Shown here: positions 37,101 to 49,100 of the stretch, piece by piece
How the letters are laid out: the number at the start of each line of letters is the position of its first letter
Position numbering within the stretch: the stretch's first letter is position 1
NCBI RefSeq assembly: GCF_000003815.2
Contig: NC_049979.1
Coordinates: forward strand, 11,075,381 to 11,139,380
Reading direction: 5' to 3'
Length of the DNA: 64,000 bases
From: Branchiostoma floridae
Taxonomy: Eukaryota > Chordata > Leptocardii > Amphioxiformes > Branchiostomatidae
Notes under the pieces: generated by a model
The model's input: only the letters and a program-made list of their open reading frames with translations
Told to the model about the DNA's origin: nothing
Database searches by the model: none
Program-made: the position numbers and the translations under genes

Positions 37101-40100
37101 TTCTTGGGCAGAGGGATGTTGGACGTTATGGACGTTGACATAACTGACAAAACAGGCCGTACAGCACTGCACCATGCTGCCCAGGCAGGGCACTGTGGTG
37201 CTATGGAGCTGTTGTTGGACAGAGGGGCAGACATCAACATAACTGGCAACTCCAAGCGATCACCTGGCAAGACAGGCCTGACAGCACTTCACCTGGCTGC
37301 AATCAACAGTCGCTGTGCTGCGATTACCCTTCTCTTGGACCGGGGTGCAAACTTGGAAAAAAGGAACATGCTCGACCAGACAGCACTACACTTCGCTGCA
37401 AGTAGAGGCGACTGTGACCATGTTGGATTGTTGCTGAATCGAAACTTTGGTGGAGCCAGTGGGCCTTTAATGGACAAAGATCTGTTGACAGCTCTTCATC
37501 AGCAGACCTCTGTGTCTACAGAAGAAGGTCATCGTGTTGCGATCACGCTCTTGTTAGATAGACAAGCGGATATAGATGCTGTTGATCATTTTGGCTGCAC
37601 TCCCCTACATTATGCTGCCTTGAAAGGGAGCAATGACCACATTCTCCTCTTGTTGGATAGAGGTGCAGACCTTAATGTGCAGAATAGTTATGGTCAGTTT
37701 CTACTTCACTCAGCAGCATTGGGCGGGCATAACGATACCATCAATTTGCTGTTAGATCGTGGTGTGGAAATTGAAGCAGAGGAGGTCTCAGGCAGCACAG
37801 CACTCCATCTAGCTGCACGGTACGGACACCAGGAGACTGTCAAGTTGCTGTGTTCATGCGGTGGGAACCTGTCAGCAAAGGACAAGTATGAGGACTTGAC
37901 TCCTCTTTTGGAGGCTGCTTCGAACGGACACTGCAATGTTATTGACGTCGCCTTATCATTAGGTGCTACATTGGCTGAGAGGGATTTTGCTGGCAACTCA
38001 GTGCTTCATTGTGTTACAACTCGTGACCCGAACACAGCGCTGAACACTGTTACTCATTTACTGGGTCTGGGTGCGGATGTGAACGCAAGGAACGAAGTTG
38101 GCGAAACAGCGCTTCACCATTTCATTGATTCAGAAGAATGCTCCTTGAAAATGGTAGAAGCATTCCTTCTGGCGGGCACAGACTGTAACCTGAAGGACAT
38201 AGATGGTCTGACACTCTATGACGTGGTGCCAGAGGATACAGACCTTCAGAAACTCCTGCTTCATCATCAAAAACATCACCCTGACCTGAAGAGATTGTGT
38301 CGGGCAAAGATCCACAGTGCTCTCCGTAAGAGTGGGCAAGAAGAATCTGAAATCAACCAGTTTGCAATACCCAAAGAACTGAAGGACTACCTATTATTCA
38401 GAGCTATTTTCTAAGTGCTGTGCAGCCTGCTACTTCCTTGAACAGTTTCAGTAGTTTAGCAAGGCACAAGCTTACAAAGTTCTTTGTACCAAGTGTTTCG
38501 ATTGTTATAGTGCTATTATCATCATGTCTATCAAGCTATTTGGTTTCTTTTTAGTTTGCTTTTTGAATAGAATGATAGTCTGACTACATGTGTTTCTTAT
38601 GTATCTTTAGTAGTTCTGAGGAACAAGTAATGGGATATTGAAAAAGTCCTGGAGACAACAAATTCCTTTTTACCTGCATGTATGCAGGTATGGTTTTGAT
38701 GCTGGTGGGAACTTTTCGGTAGCCGGGGATGTAGGGCGCTGTATCTCGTGAACGGATGGTGCGAGCACAACGATTTTTGGTACGTGGGTTGGGGGTGGTA
38801 GCCTGACACTCAGGTGTGATTTTGGGCCTCCTGGCGCTTGACCTTGACATTGAAGGTGGCATTTTTGGTGTTTTTGGGGCACTTTTGGCGCTGTGTGTCC
38901 GGAACGATACGCGCGATTGCGACGATTTTTGGTGCATGGGTGGGGGGTTGTTGCCTGTTGCCTAGGATTGACTTTGGGCCTTGTCGCGTTTGAACTTGAC
39001 CCGGCAGGTCGAATTTTGTGTCCGGGAGGGGTGTTTCCGGAGTTATATCTTCTGAACGGCTGGTGCTGGCGCGATGATATTTGGCACATGTGTCGGCGGT
39101 GGCTGAATAATGCTCAATTTTGATTTTGGCGCCCTTGGTGCTTGAACTTGACATTTTAGGTTACCTTTTGTGCGGGCACGGGGCGTGCGCTGTATCTCCG
39201 GAATGCAAGGTGCCATTGTGTTGCCATTTGGTACGTGAGTTGTTTGTGGTGTCCTGGTGGTCAGGTTTGATTTTGGGCCTCCTAGTGCTTGAACTTGATA
39301 CTGTATAGGTTGACCCTGTTTTAGTGTGGTTGGGGCATCCTCCCAATATCTGCTTGGTTTTAAAAACAGATGATGGTTGGGTGTAGAACCATCATCTGGC
39401 CTGGGCCACCTTCAATGTATCAGGTTACTTAGTGGCACTGACAGTTTGCCAGATGACGGGAGTGTGCCAGATTATATATCTGTTGGTCAGGTATAATTGG
39501 AGTTTGCTTATTACTCTTTGTGGTGTTTCTAGAGCTGTATAGTACTGAGTTTTAAGTTCCGGTACAAGTTCCTTTACCCTGTTGGCAATCATGGTTGAAC
39601 TTGAACTTAAACAGAAGAAGATGCAATTTTCTAATGTGGAGGAGAACTGTATAGAGTGTGGGCATAAGAGAAAGGTATGTGTATGATTTGTCCTGTGTTT
39701 CTTTTTGTTTCTTTGGTAATGCCATTTCCATACTGTATACAGGTAATTTGTTGTTTTGGGCTAGTCATATTCGCTTGGTTTTTGGGCCTGCTTAATCTAT
39801 GGTACAGGCAGGGTTAAGTGGTGGAGGCTTAGCTTTGTTCTGTTTTGAATTCAGTATCGTTGCATTTTGTCGCGGCAAATATATGATGAAATTCCCCTTC
39901 TAAGCAACTGCTCATTGGTTTGCGGGGATGTTTGCTGGGTGTTTGCTCTGACTACAACAGCTTCTGAACTTTTCAAAGCTTCCATTGCCAGCAGCTTGCC
40001 ATCTATAAATGGGATTGACAAGGACATTTTTCATAGTAAATTGTGCTGTTAAATTTGGCTTAGATACTACAGGAGATTTAGGTTTGGGTTGGATGGATTG

Positions 40101-43100
40101 AATGAAAATATCATACCACCCTGGGGACTAACTGTTGCTGCTGCATGGGGGCTACCACTATTCATGTTGTCTAATGTCTATGGAACTACAGATAAAAGTA
40201 TCATTGGTCAAATTATGCGAGTAACATTCCGATGTCAAGTGAATAACACCCCAGAAATAAATCTTTAATGAATATCATTGGAAGAACACAAACCAAGGAG
40301 ACTTAGCAGCTGCATTAGGTCAGTACATTGAAATAGGAAGATATTAGTATATCATGTGACAGAGTAACTACATGTGCATGGGCCATCTGAGACAAAAAAA
40401 GGTAGCGTCTCAACAACTTCAAAGTACTGTGGTTGGTTACATACTTAAGAAATCCAAAATAAGTAATGTTCATCCATGTCCAAACTTACAAATTCAGAAA
40501 ATGGAATTTCAGAGTCAGACTTTTGCATGGTGCACAACCAACACGGTAAAAAGCTCATTTTTCCAACCACGTACCACAGACAAAAAGGCAAAAATACACA
40601 ATAGGTCTACAGAAACCCAATACATTTCATGCAGGCCTGAGGTCTACGAACTCTTGTTACTATTTGTATTCCTGCTCCATATGGTTATGTTTTACGATAA
40701 ATCTCAAAGATTAAAAAGGGCACATTTCCAATGTTGCTTTACAAAAAGATCCAGGGATCTGATAGCCTTGCGTGTAGTTGTAGAATTGACATTAGTGAAG
40801 TAGCCATATGTGTATTTGTAGAAGTGAGATACCCATGAGGGTGAGGTAGCCATGAGTGTATTGTAGAAGCAAGGGGTAGAACTTGGTAGAAGTGACACTA
40901 GTGAGATAGCCGTGAGTCTGGAGAAGGTCGGCTACTTGTATGCGTGACAGGGGTTTAAGCACAGCACATGTGTCACTTAGTCACTTCATTCCTAAAGAAT
41001 ATAGAAAGAAATGGTAGTACCATTTCTTTCTATAGTCTTTAGGAATGAAGTGACTAAGACCGTAGATTTCTAGGAGTTGATCCAGTGTTGTGTTCTCACC
41101 TGGAGGCGGTACCAAACGCCGTGACCAGGGCCTGGCCTATCCCAGCGATGTACTTGAACGGGTTCTTCCGGGTGAAGATCAGGTAGAGCCCGGGGAGGAT
41201 GATGAAGCCGTGAATGGCCAGTCCTGTGTTTACCGTGAGACACAATTGAATAGATTTATGTGAATGAACGAAAGTAAAGTAGACTAAACTTAACACTGAG
41301 ACATGTTGAATATAATACAACCCTAGTGCCCAAGATTTGCTGGAGTTCAACTTTCAACGCCAGTAGCACAAGATGTGATCACTGTTTGGTTATTAGAGAA
41401 AGCCAAGGAGACACAACTGTCTAGCCAGCTTACATTCTTTTCGTCTTTGTGTTGATTGAGGTATAGTCAACAAAAAAGTTAAACTAAGGCCAGGGACAGA
41501 CGACAAATAATGAGTTACGAAGACAAGTCGTAAAAGTCAAAAGGGCAAGACTAACGTGTCCTGTATGGTATGCCACCACCCCACTAGTTGCGCTGCAACC
41601 ACAGAGGCGATCTAATTTGGATTTGTGTATCTATTGACTTCATAATTGAAATATTTTTACAAAATCTAAAAGCGTGACTGGAGATTCGAGAAAACACCCA
41701 AAGTCTAAATAGATACGTTCTATTATCTATGAAATGATGGATCCCTCTGTGAAATCGCTCGCTCGCAGCAATGTCACCGCGTTCTAGATCTAGTGAGGTG
41801 GTGGGAATAATGCAAGTCTACAGGTCAGTTACATCCTTGGTTATATGTATTATTCTGCATGGCTAAGTAGAAAAGGTGACAACAATGATCTACATTCTTG
41901 ACGAAAAGCCATTTGCGGCGGGGAGGGTTGAGTCTGACTACAGCGTGTGAATTATCGACCTCAACTACCCCATGGTTCTTTTCGTCTTTCTGCAGATTGA
42001 GACCCTGATTGAAACATAACTCAGAAAGTGAAAATATGCATTAAAATGCGCTTAAAACACCGCCGCAACAGACACACTTATCCATGAGCTTACCGACGAT
42101 GACCGTGACCATGTACATGCCGAGCTGCCCCACCAGCTTGAGCGGGTCGATCATCTTCATGATCTTACCTGCGATGAGGAACATGATGCCGATGGGAGAG
42201 TACCTGAGGACGGAAGGCACCACAGGTCTGACATTACGTGAACTATCTCCTACCATATGCTTTATTCTTAGGCCATGTTGATTTGATTATATGGATGTCA
42301 TCGTCGTGCTCATCAATGTTAGGATACTGTAGATATCGCTCAAAATAAGCAAATATATTACGTACGTTGATTACAGAAACATGTCGCAAAACGTATGCTA
42401 ATGACATAAATTATTCAAAGATCAAAGAAGATGTTAAAGAACAAAAATGAAGAATGTATTGCTCGGTATGGTATAGCTATATTCGGTGTGTTCAGTCACT
42501 TGTTCAACGTTGCTGACCACTTACAATGAATGCAACTCTTTTTTTTTGGGCGGGGGGGGGCAAACTTTTTTATTTGCACGCTCGCATCAGTTTTGGGGCT
42601 CTCAGAGATGTAAAGACAAAAAATTAAGCCACATGGCATTATATAATTCTTCATTTTTCAGCCATAACTTTCCATCAACTTTTCTAGAAGCTTACCACAT
42701 GATGAGGTAGACCAGCGTCATGATACAGTCGTTGAAGATGGTGAAGACCTGGACCAGAGGCTTGCCCTTCTCGCCCATACGGCCCAACACCACCCCGAAG
42801 AAGATGGAGAAGGTGATGATGCCCAGAACGTTCAAACGGTTCAGATAGCTATGGTCAGGAAAAAAAGATCGCTGCATGGTCAATATTGTTCAAGGTATAG
42901 GTTCTAGACCACATGGTTTTGATTCTACAGTCTTCGTATGATCGATATGGGCGTCATCGAGATAGGTCGTTCAGTGTAATATAACCAGCTGCTGCCGCGC
43001 CAAGTGTCTGTGAAACTGATGCGTTACTGGCGCCGATGGACGATTATACTGGCTGTACTAGTACAAATATACTGTAATAAGTGGCTTATGAACATGAATT

Positions 43101-46100
43101 TCACTATAGATTACTGATTGATTTAGAAATAGTATATCGGACTCCAAGTAACCTAGATTAATATTTTAGGTATGTTTTGCAGGTCTTCACAAATATTATT
43201 TATTTATTTTTTGTTTACTTACCCTCCTTGCTTCACATACACCGTGATCTCCTCTGGGATGGCGGTAACGTTAGTCATCATGGTGGTGAAGGCGGCGGCC
43301 GTGGCGGTGATGTTGGGAGGGGTGTAGGCCGGGTTTGGCTTGGTTTGTGCCACGATCTGCGTGTTGTACTGCAACATGGACGTGACAAACGTTCGTTCAT
43401 TCGCCCTTAATATTGCCTAATGGCACCAAGTGCAGCAGGTTTCCTTACTATTTCAGTAGCAGGTTTTTTTTAGGGAGGAATCGTTAGTCTTTCCCCCTTT
43501 AACGTGCGCACTTCCTCGTACGCGGGACCCGAATTTTATGGATGATATCCGCGCATGCATAAGTTTTCTCCTGTTCTAAAAAATCCATCTCCTACGAGGC
43601 TCAACGCAAGTCCGGAGCTTGCCGCAAAGGGCAGCATGTGCTAGCTTGCGTAAAACTCGATACGCACTACCACAAACCGTGCTAATTTTATCAAACTCTT
43701 GGTCTAACTGCCCCTACTTGAGAATTTCACAAGAACGATCAAAGAAGTACACTATCAGAAGGTATATCAAATATCAATTACGTCAACTGAGTCATAGTGA
43801 ATGCGCCTCATGCATACAAATACTTGTTGCTTCCTGTAAATACACTGTGTTCTGTGGTTAAATTCCTAACATCAGACTTTGTTCTCCTGTGGTTCCACCG
43901 CATTTTTATGTTGTTGCTGGATTTATTTCACCCTCCCGCATTAGTTTCGGGGTCTCCAGACGATGTCACCACCAATCACCACATAAATTCTCAAGTGCTG
44001 AATCCATTTTGTTCCCTGTGAATATTTCTGACCACCCCTTCAAAATGGAATAAACCTCGTGGAAACAATTACAGTACAGAAAACTTACCGACTGGAAGCA
44101 GGCCTGCGCAATGTTGTCTGGAAACATATTCCTGTGACAAATGCATAAAAAACCTAAAATATGAAAAAGTACATTACGACAACTCCTTTGGCTTTTGGGA
44201 AAGTTTGACCTTTCTTCAGATTACAAACCATTCCAGAGTGGGATGCCCTGCCTGGCACGGTGGTGATTGCTCCCACCGTTAAGAACTTCCGCGCCAGGCA
44301 GCTGAGAGCTGCCCGCCCTAACTCGGGACCTTCTATGTTACCCCTTGCGGGGCTATTTGTGGGTACTTAAGAAGAAGAAGAAGTAGACTGGAATATAATT
44401 TGAAATGTAAACGTATGACTGAAAAACTACATTACGACAAATACTTTGTGTAAGTTTAACCTTTCTTCAAATTACAAATGTGAACGTATGACCAATTCAG
44501 CAACAACCACAGAAAGCGTAAAATGATTCCTTCTTGTGCGTACTCCCAAATCCATTGGATTTCGTAGAATTTCGTACGGAGGTGGTACTAACCATTTACG
44601 GATCACAAAAGATTGCCCACGTTTTTGCAGGTAGATCGCACGCAGTTGCAAGTACAGCGGGTTGTGCCCTTAGCTTAAGATAATTATCTTAAGTTAGCTT
44701 AAGATAATTATCTTAAGTCGAAAAATACTCTTGCGCAAACCAATGGCTCGCCAGAGCCTGTAATTACTAGCACAACTAGAGTTCGGCGACCTCATACCTC
44801 CATGAAAATTTAAAGCTTTCGTAAATTTCATGCAATTGACTAAGACATTAACATAATGTATGCATGGTGTTGTTAATCATTGACTAACGTTCACATGTCA
44901 CAATTATAAAATTCCCATTATTAATCATAAAGAGGTTTTGCAATTTTTACATAAATTATGCAAATAAGTTCCTCATTACCATATTTGGTATCTGCTTATA
45001 TTCCACCTATCATAATTAACATGTGTTACATGTATTGAGGTCCATTTATTGAAAACAATGGAACTGTACAATTTCCTCATTAATTATGCAAATTCAGTCA
45101 TCATTTGCATAACATGTATATCATTATGAACATCTTTGCCTAAGCTACCTGTATGCCTAAAATGCAGGCAATCCGTCGTTCCTTTCTGCAGTTATCCTCT
45201 TTGGAGTGTCTTGACAAAAACGCCCCTGCAGTTCCACAATTGAATGTTAGGGGACTGAAACTTGCCCCACTTTGTCATGACGCTAAAAGCTATCAACCAC
45301 CCAAATGTCACGACCATATCACGTCCGGGACAAGAGATACATTGAAAAAACTGCTATGATAGAATATTCTCATTAATTATGCAAATGTACTCCTATTTTG
45401 CATAATTAGTATTTTATCTTGTACAACATTGTCTAAGGTACCTACATACCAAAAATCATGAAAATCCGTTATTCCCTTCTTGAGTTATCCTCGTCAGAAG
45501 TTTTTGACAAAAATGCCCCTGCTATCCCAAAACTAGACGCTAGGGGGCCCAAACTTATGTCATTTTTTCCTGAGCACAAGAACTATCTAATACTTAAAAA
45601 TCTTGACCATAGCATGTTCAGAACACCGAGATAGCAAAACCGGAAGTTGCGCTGCAGTACCAAGGTCACACACCAGGGGGCCCAAAATTGACCTTGACCT
45701 TTGTCTTCCCAACCCCTACCCACATACCAAATATCATCGTAGTCCATCAAGAGATTCTCAAGTTATGCTGACCACAATATGCGGTCACACAGACAGACAC
45801 ACACACAGACACACACACAGACACACTCAAAACTATACCTCCATTTTTTCATGGAGGTAATAAGTCAACGACTGTGGTCAGACTCAAACATTGATCCGGC
45901 TCATTGTTGTTACCTTTTCCACTCAACCATGCAAAATAATACATGTAACCAAGGACACTATGATATATAAACGTCCTTGATGTAACTGGACTAGAGGCAT
46001 GCATTGTAGTAATGCATGATAGTAATGACTAATGTCTCATTGGTCATATCGAAAAATCTCATAATCATTAGTTATATCGAAATTTTAAATGACCATCAAT

Positions 46101-49100
46101 ACTCTACGACAAATCTGGCGCAAACCAATTATCACGGGGTCGTTGGTGCACGATAATTCACCCGCTTAGGTTAGTCGCTACCATGTCTGACCGCAAATGG
46201 CACTTCGCCAAGGATGCAGCTCATTGTTGTTACATTTTCCACTCAAGCACGCAGAATACGATATATCATGCCATTGATGTCACTGAACTGCAGGATTGCA
46301 TTCTTTACACCCAATTCTACTAGGACGCAGTCNNNNNNNNNNNNNNNNNNNNNNNNNNNNNNNNNNNNNNNNNNNNNNNNNNNNNNNNNNNNNNNNNNNN
46401 NNNNNNNNNNNNNNNNNNNNNNNNNNNNNNNNCATATCCAGTTGCTTGAGTACTATTTTTGGCGTATGATTCCTTCTTTGTCTATGAAATTCGTTGATTA
46501 CTCTGTCAAATCGTTCGCTCCCAGTCAGGTGACTGCGTCCTAGTAGAATTGGGTGTAAAGAATGCAATCCTGCAGTTCAGTGACATCAAGGGTATTATAT
46601 ATCTTATTCTGCGTGCTTGAGTGGAAAATGTAACAACAATGAGCTGCATCCTTGGCGAAGTGCCATTTGCGGTCAGAGATGGTAGCGACTAACCTAAGCG
46701 GATGAATTATCGTGCACCAACGACCCCGTGATAATTGGTTTGCGCCAGATTTGTCGTAGAGTATTGATGGTCATTTAAAATTTCGATATAACTAATGATT
46801 ATGAGATTTTTCGATATGACCAATGAGACATTAGTCATTACTATCATGCATTACTACAATGCATGCCTCTAGTCCAGTTACATCAAGGACGTTTATATCT
46901 CATAGTGTCCTAAGCTTGGTTACATGTATTATTTTGCATGGTTGAGTGGAAAAGGTAACAACAATGAGCCGGATCAATGTTTGAGTCTGACCACAGTCGT
47001 TGACTTATTGTGCTAGTAATTACAGGCTCTGGCGAGCCATTGGTTTGCGCCAGAGTATTTTTCGACTTAAGATAATTATCTTAAGCTAACTTAAGATAAT
47101 TATCTTAAGCTAAGGGCACAACCCGCTGTACTTGCAACTGCGTGCTATCTACCTGCAAAAACGTGGGCAATCTTTTGTGATCTGTAAATGGTAAGTACCA
47201 CCTCCGTACGAAATTCTACGAAATCCAATGGATTTGGGAGTACGCACACACGCCGTAGTATGTTAATTAATTCTCAACTTTCTCTGCGTTAGGGCTGCGG
47301 ATTCCCCCTGCGGATTCACCCCGCGCGTCCCGCACAGCGAATAGATTTAGTAAGGAAGCCCTACGTAAGCAGCACGTGTAAGTACGGCCTGCATACGGTA
47401 GCGTGGCAATCGCACAGAGATAGAACGTACAACTCACTACTTGCGAAACGAACGATGCAGGCAACCACTCACGGCCGGGCGTGGCATGCAAACCACATAC
47501 TTATATCTTGCGCAACCGTGCAAGTGACGTGCGTTGAGACGTACAGTACTCCCTCCCTGCTCTTGCCATTCCTTCCCCACGTTTTCAGGAAAACTCCAAG
47601 AAACAAACGTACGGAAAAATAACACGTGAGTTGTCGGAGACAAAGAATATGGTGTTTATAATTGCCCATCTCTGCGTGGTTCTATCTTAGAGGTGCTAAA
47701 ACACCAAAGATTTGTGTCGCCTCATGATTAACATCCTTTTATCGAGTAATATTTAAACTAATCATCATCTGCAGAATAGCTAATGTTAGTTCACGCTGAA
47801 GTGGAAAATATGAAATCAATGCAAGGTGCGATGCGAGCATGGTTGGTCTAAGTAGCGAATGTATGGTACTGGATCGTGTATAATTTCTTTAAGGTCACAG
47901 TTTTTCCACTCCGAGGAATATTTTCCACATAGCAGAGCACATTTATAAAACGCTACGGAAACAGCAGTATAACACACAGACCATCGGCCTCACCTGATGA
48001 GGTCCAGGAAGGAATCTGCAGCGCTGACCCTGCGGGAACTGCCCGCCCTCTCGATCTTGCTGGGATCGCCCTTCCCAGGGTGGATGCTCACCACTAGGAT
48101 GATGCCTGACATCAATAAATAAGATTTTCAGACAACTACAATCTCTCAAGAGCATACCAACAAATGGCGTTGAAGGTTGAAGTTCATTACTGGTTACGGG
48201 AGACTTGAGCCTCAACATACGTAAAAGATACAGTTTAGAGCACAAATCATGCGTCAATCTCGAAAGATAGAAGCATTTTTGATTAACACCCTAGAAGTTT
48301 GGCACAGGTTTGTCAACTGCCATTTTGAATAATCTGGTACTAATCATTTGGAGACTTTTCATAGGCATATACAGCTGAAAATCATGATTGTATGTGTAAA
48401 AGCAAGCACCTATGATAACGGCGATCAGAGTGGTGCCGGCGTAGTACGCCACCGCACGCCCTCCCAGCCTGCCGGAGGTCTTGGCGTCCAGAGCGGCCAG
48501 GGCAGAGATGATACTGCAGAGGATGAGCGGCAGGATCATGCTCTTCAGCATCCTGATGAACAGCTCCCCCGGGAAGGAGAAATAGTCGATGTTCTGGAAA
48601 TATTACAAGACATGAAGGCATGGTGTAATCAATGATTTTCATGAAGTAAGTGGAGTTAAAATTTTTTTTTTAGGTGACCCTACCTCTGGACCAATTGTAA
48701 TTGTCTGTAATTATCGCCCACCTGTTGTAGCTATGGCTACATTAAATGGTTACAACCCAGGTGTTACGCCGCGGTCTACTGTCCATTGTGCTTATCAAAG
48801 ATATCTAAGGAAACTTCTCAGGTACAGTGAGTCTGTCGTATGGCTGTATATACCCTTTTCTCTTTTCTGTGACGATCAGTGGAAGAAACGAGCTAAACCC
48901 GAGATCATTTTCAACTTCATGACAAGATAGTGACGAAGACCCTCCCCTTACCTCATCAGACAGGTTGGCCATGCGCATGAGGAACCCCATGAGGATCCCC
49001 AGCCCCACTCCCAGGATGGTCAGGAGCAGGAGGAGGTTTTCCTTGAGAGCGTGCTTGCACATCTGTCCCCGAGAAGGCCCGGGGTCCACATCCTCGATCT

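Larger units (their letters stand above)
44536..47247. mobile_element. Large foldback element with ~710-bp inverted arms, split by an N gap
   Basis: The left arm (44536-46332, less the 1085-bp insertion at 44775) is the inverted complement of 46531-47247; the lengths agree to within a few bases. The outer ends read GTGCGTACTCCCAAATCC and inverted GGATTTGGGAGTACGCAC. Each arm carries two copies of the palindrome CTTAAGATAATTATCTTAAG. No transposase ORF is visible, though the gap may hide sequence. It lies in intron 3 of SLC1A copy A. Confidence 0.85.

Noticed and set aside
35700-37250. Regular direct repeats resembling a CRISPR-like or satellite array
   Set aside because: The 99-bp period stays in one reading frame and encodes 33-residue ankyrin repeats; there are no spacers.
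46214-46567. Open frames running through the N block on both strands
   Set aside because: Artefact of unknown bases; the flanks are inverted arms of the foldback element.
47267-47669. Overlapping minus-strand ORFs right of the foldback
   Set aside because: No domains or splice-supported continuation; they lie inside intron 3 of SLC1A copy A.
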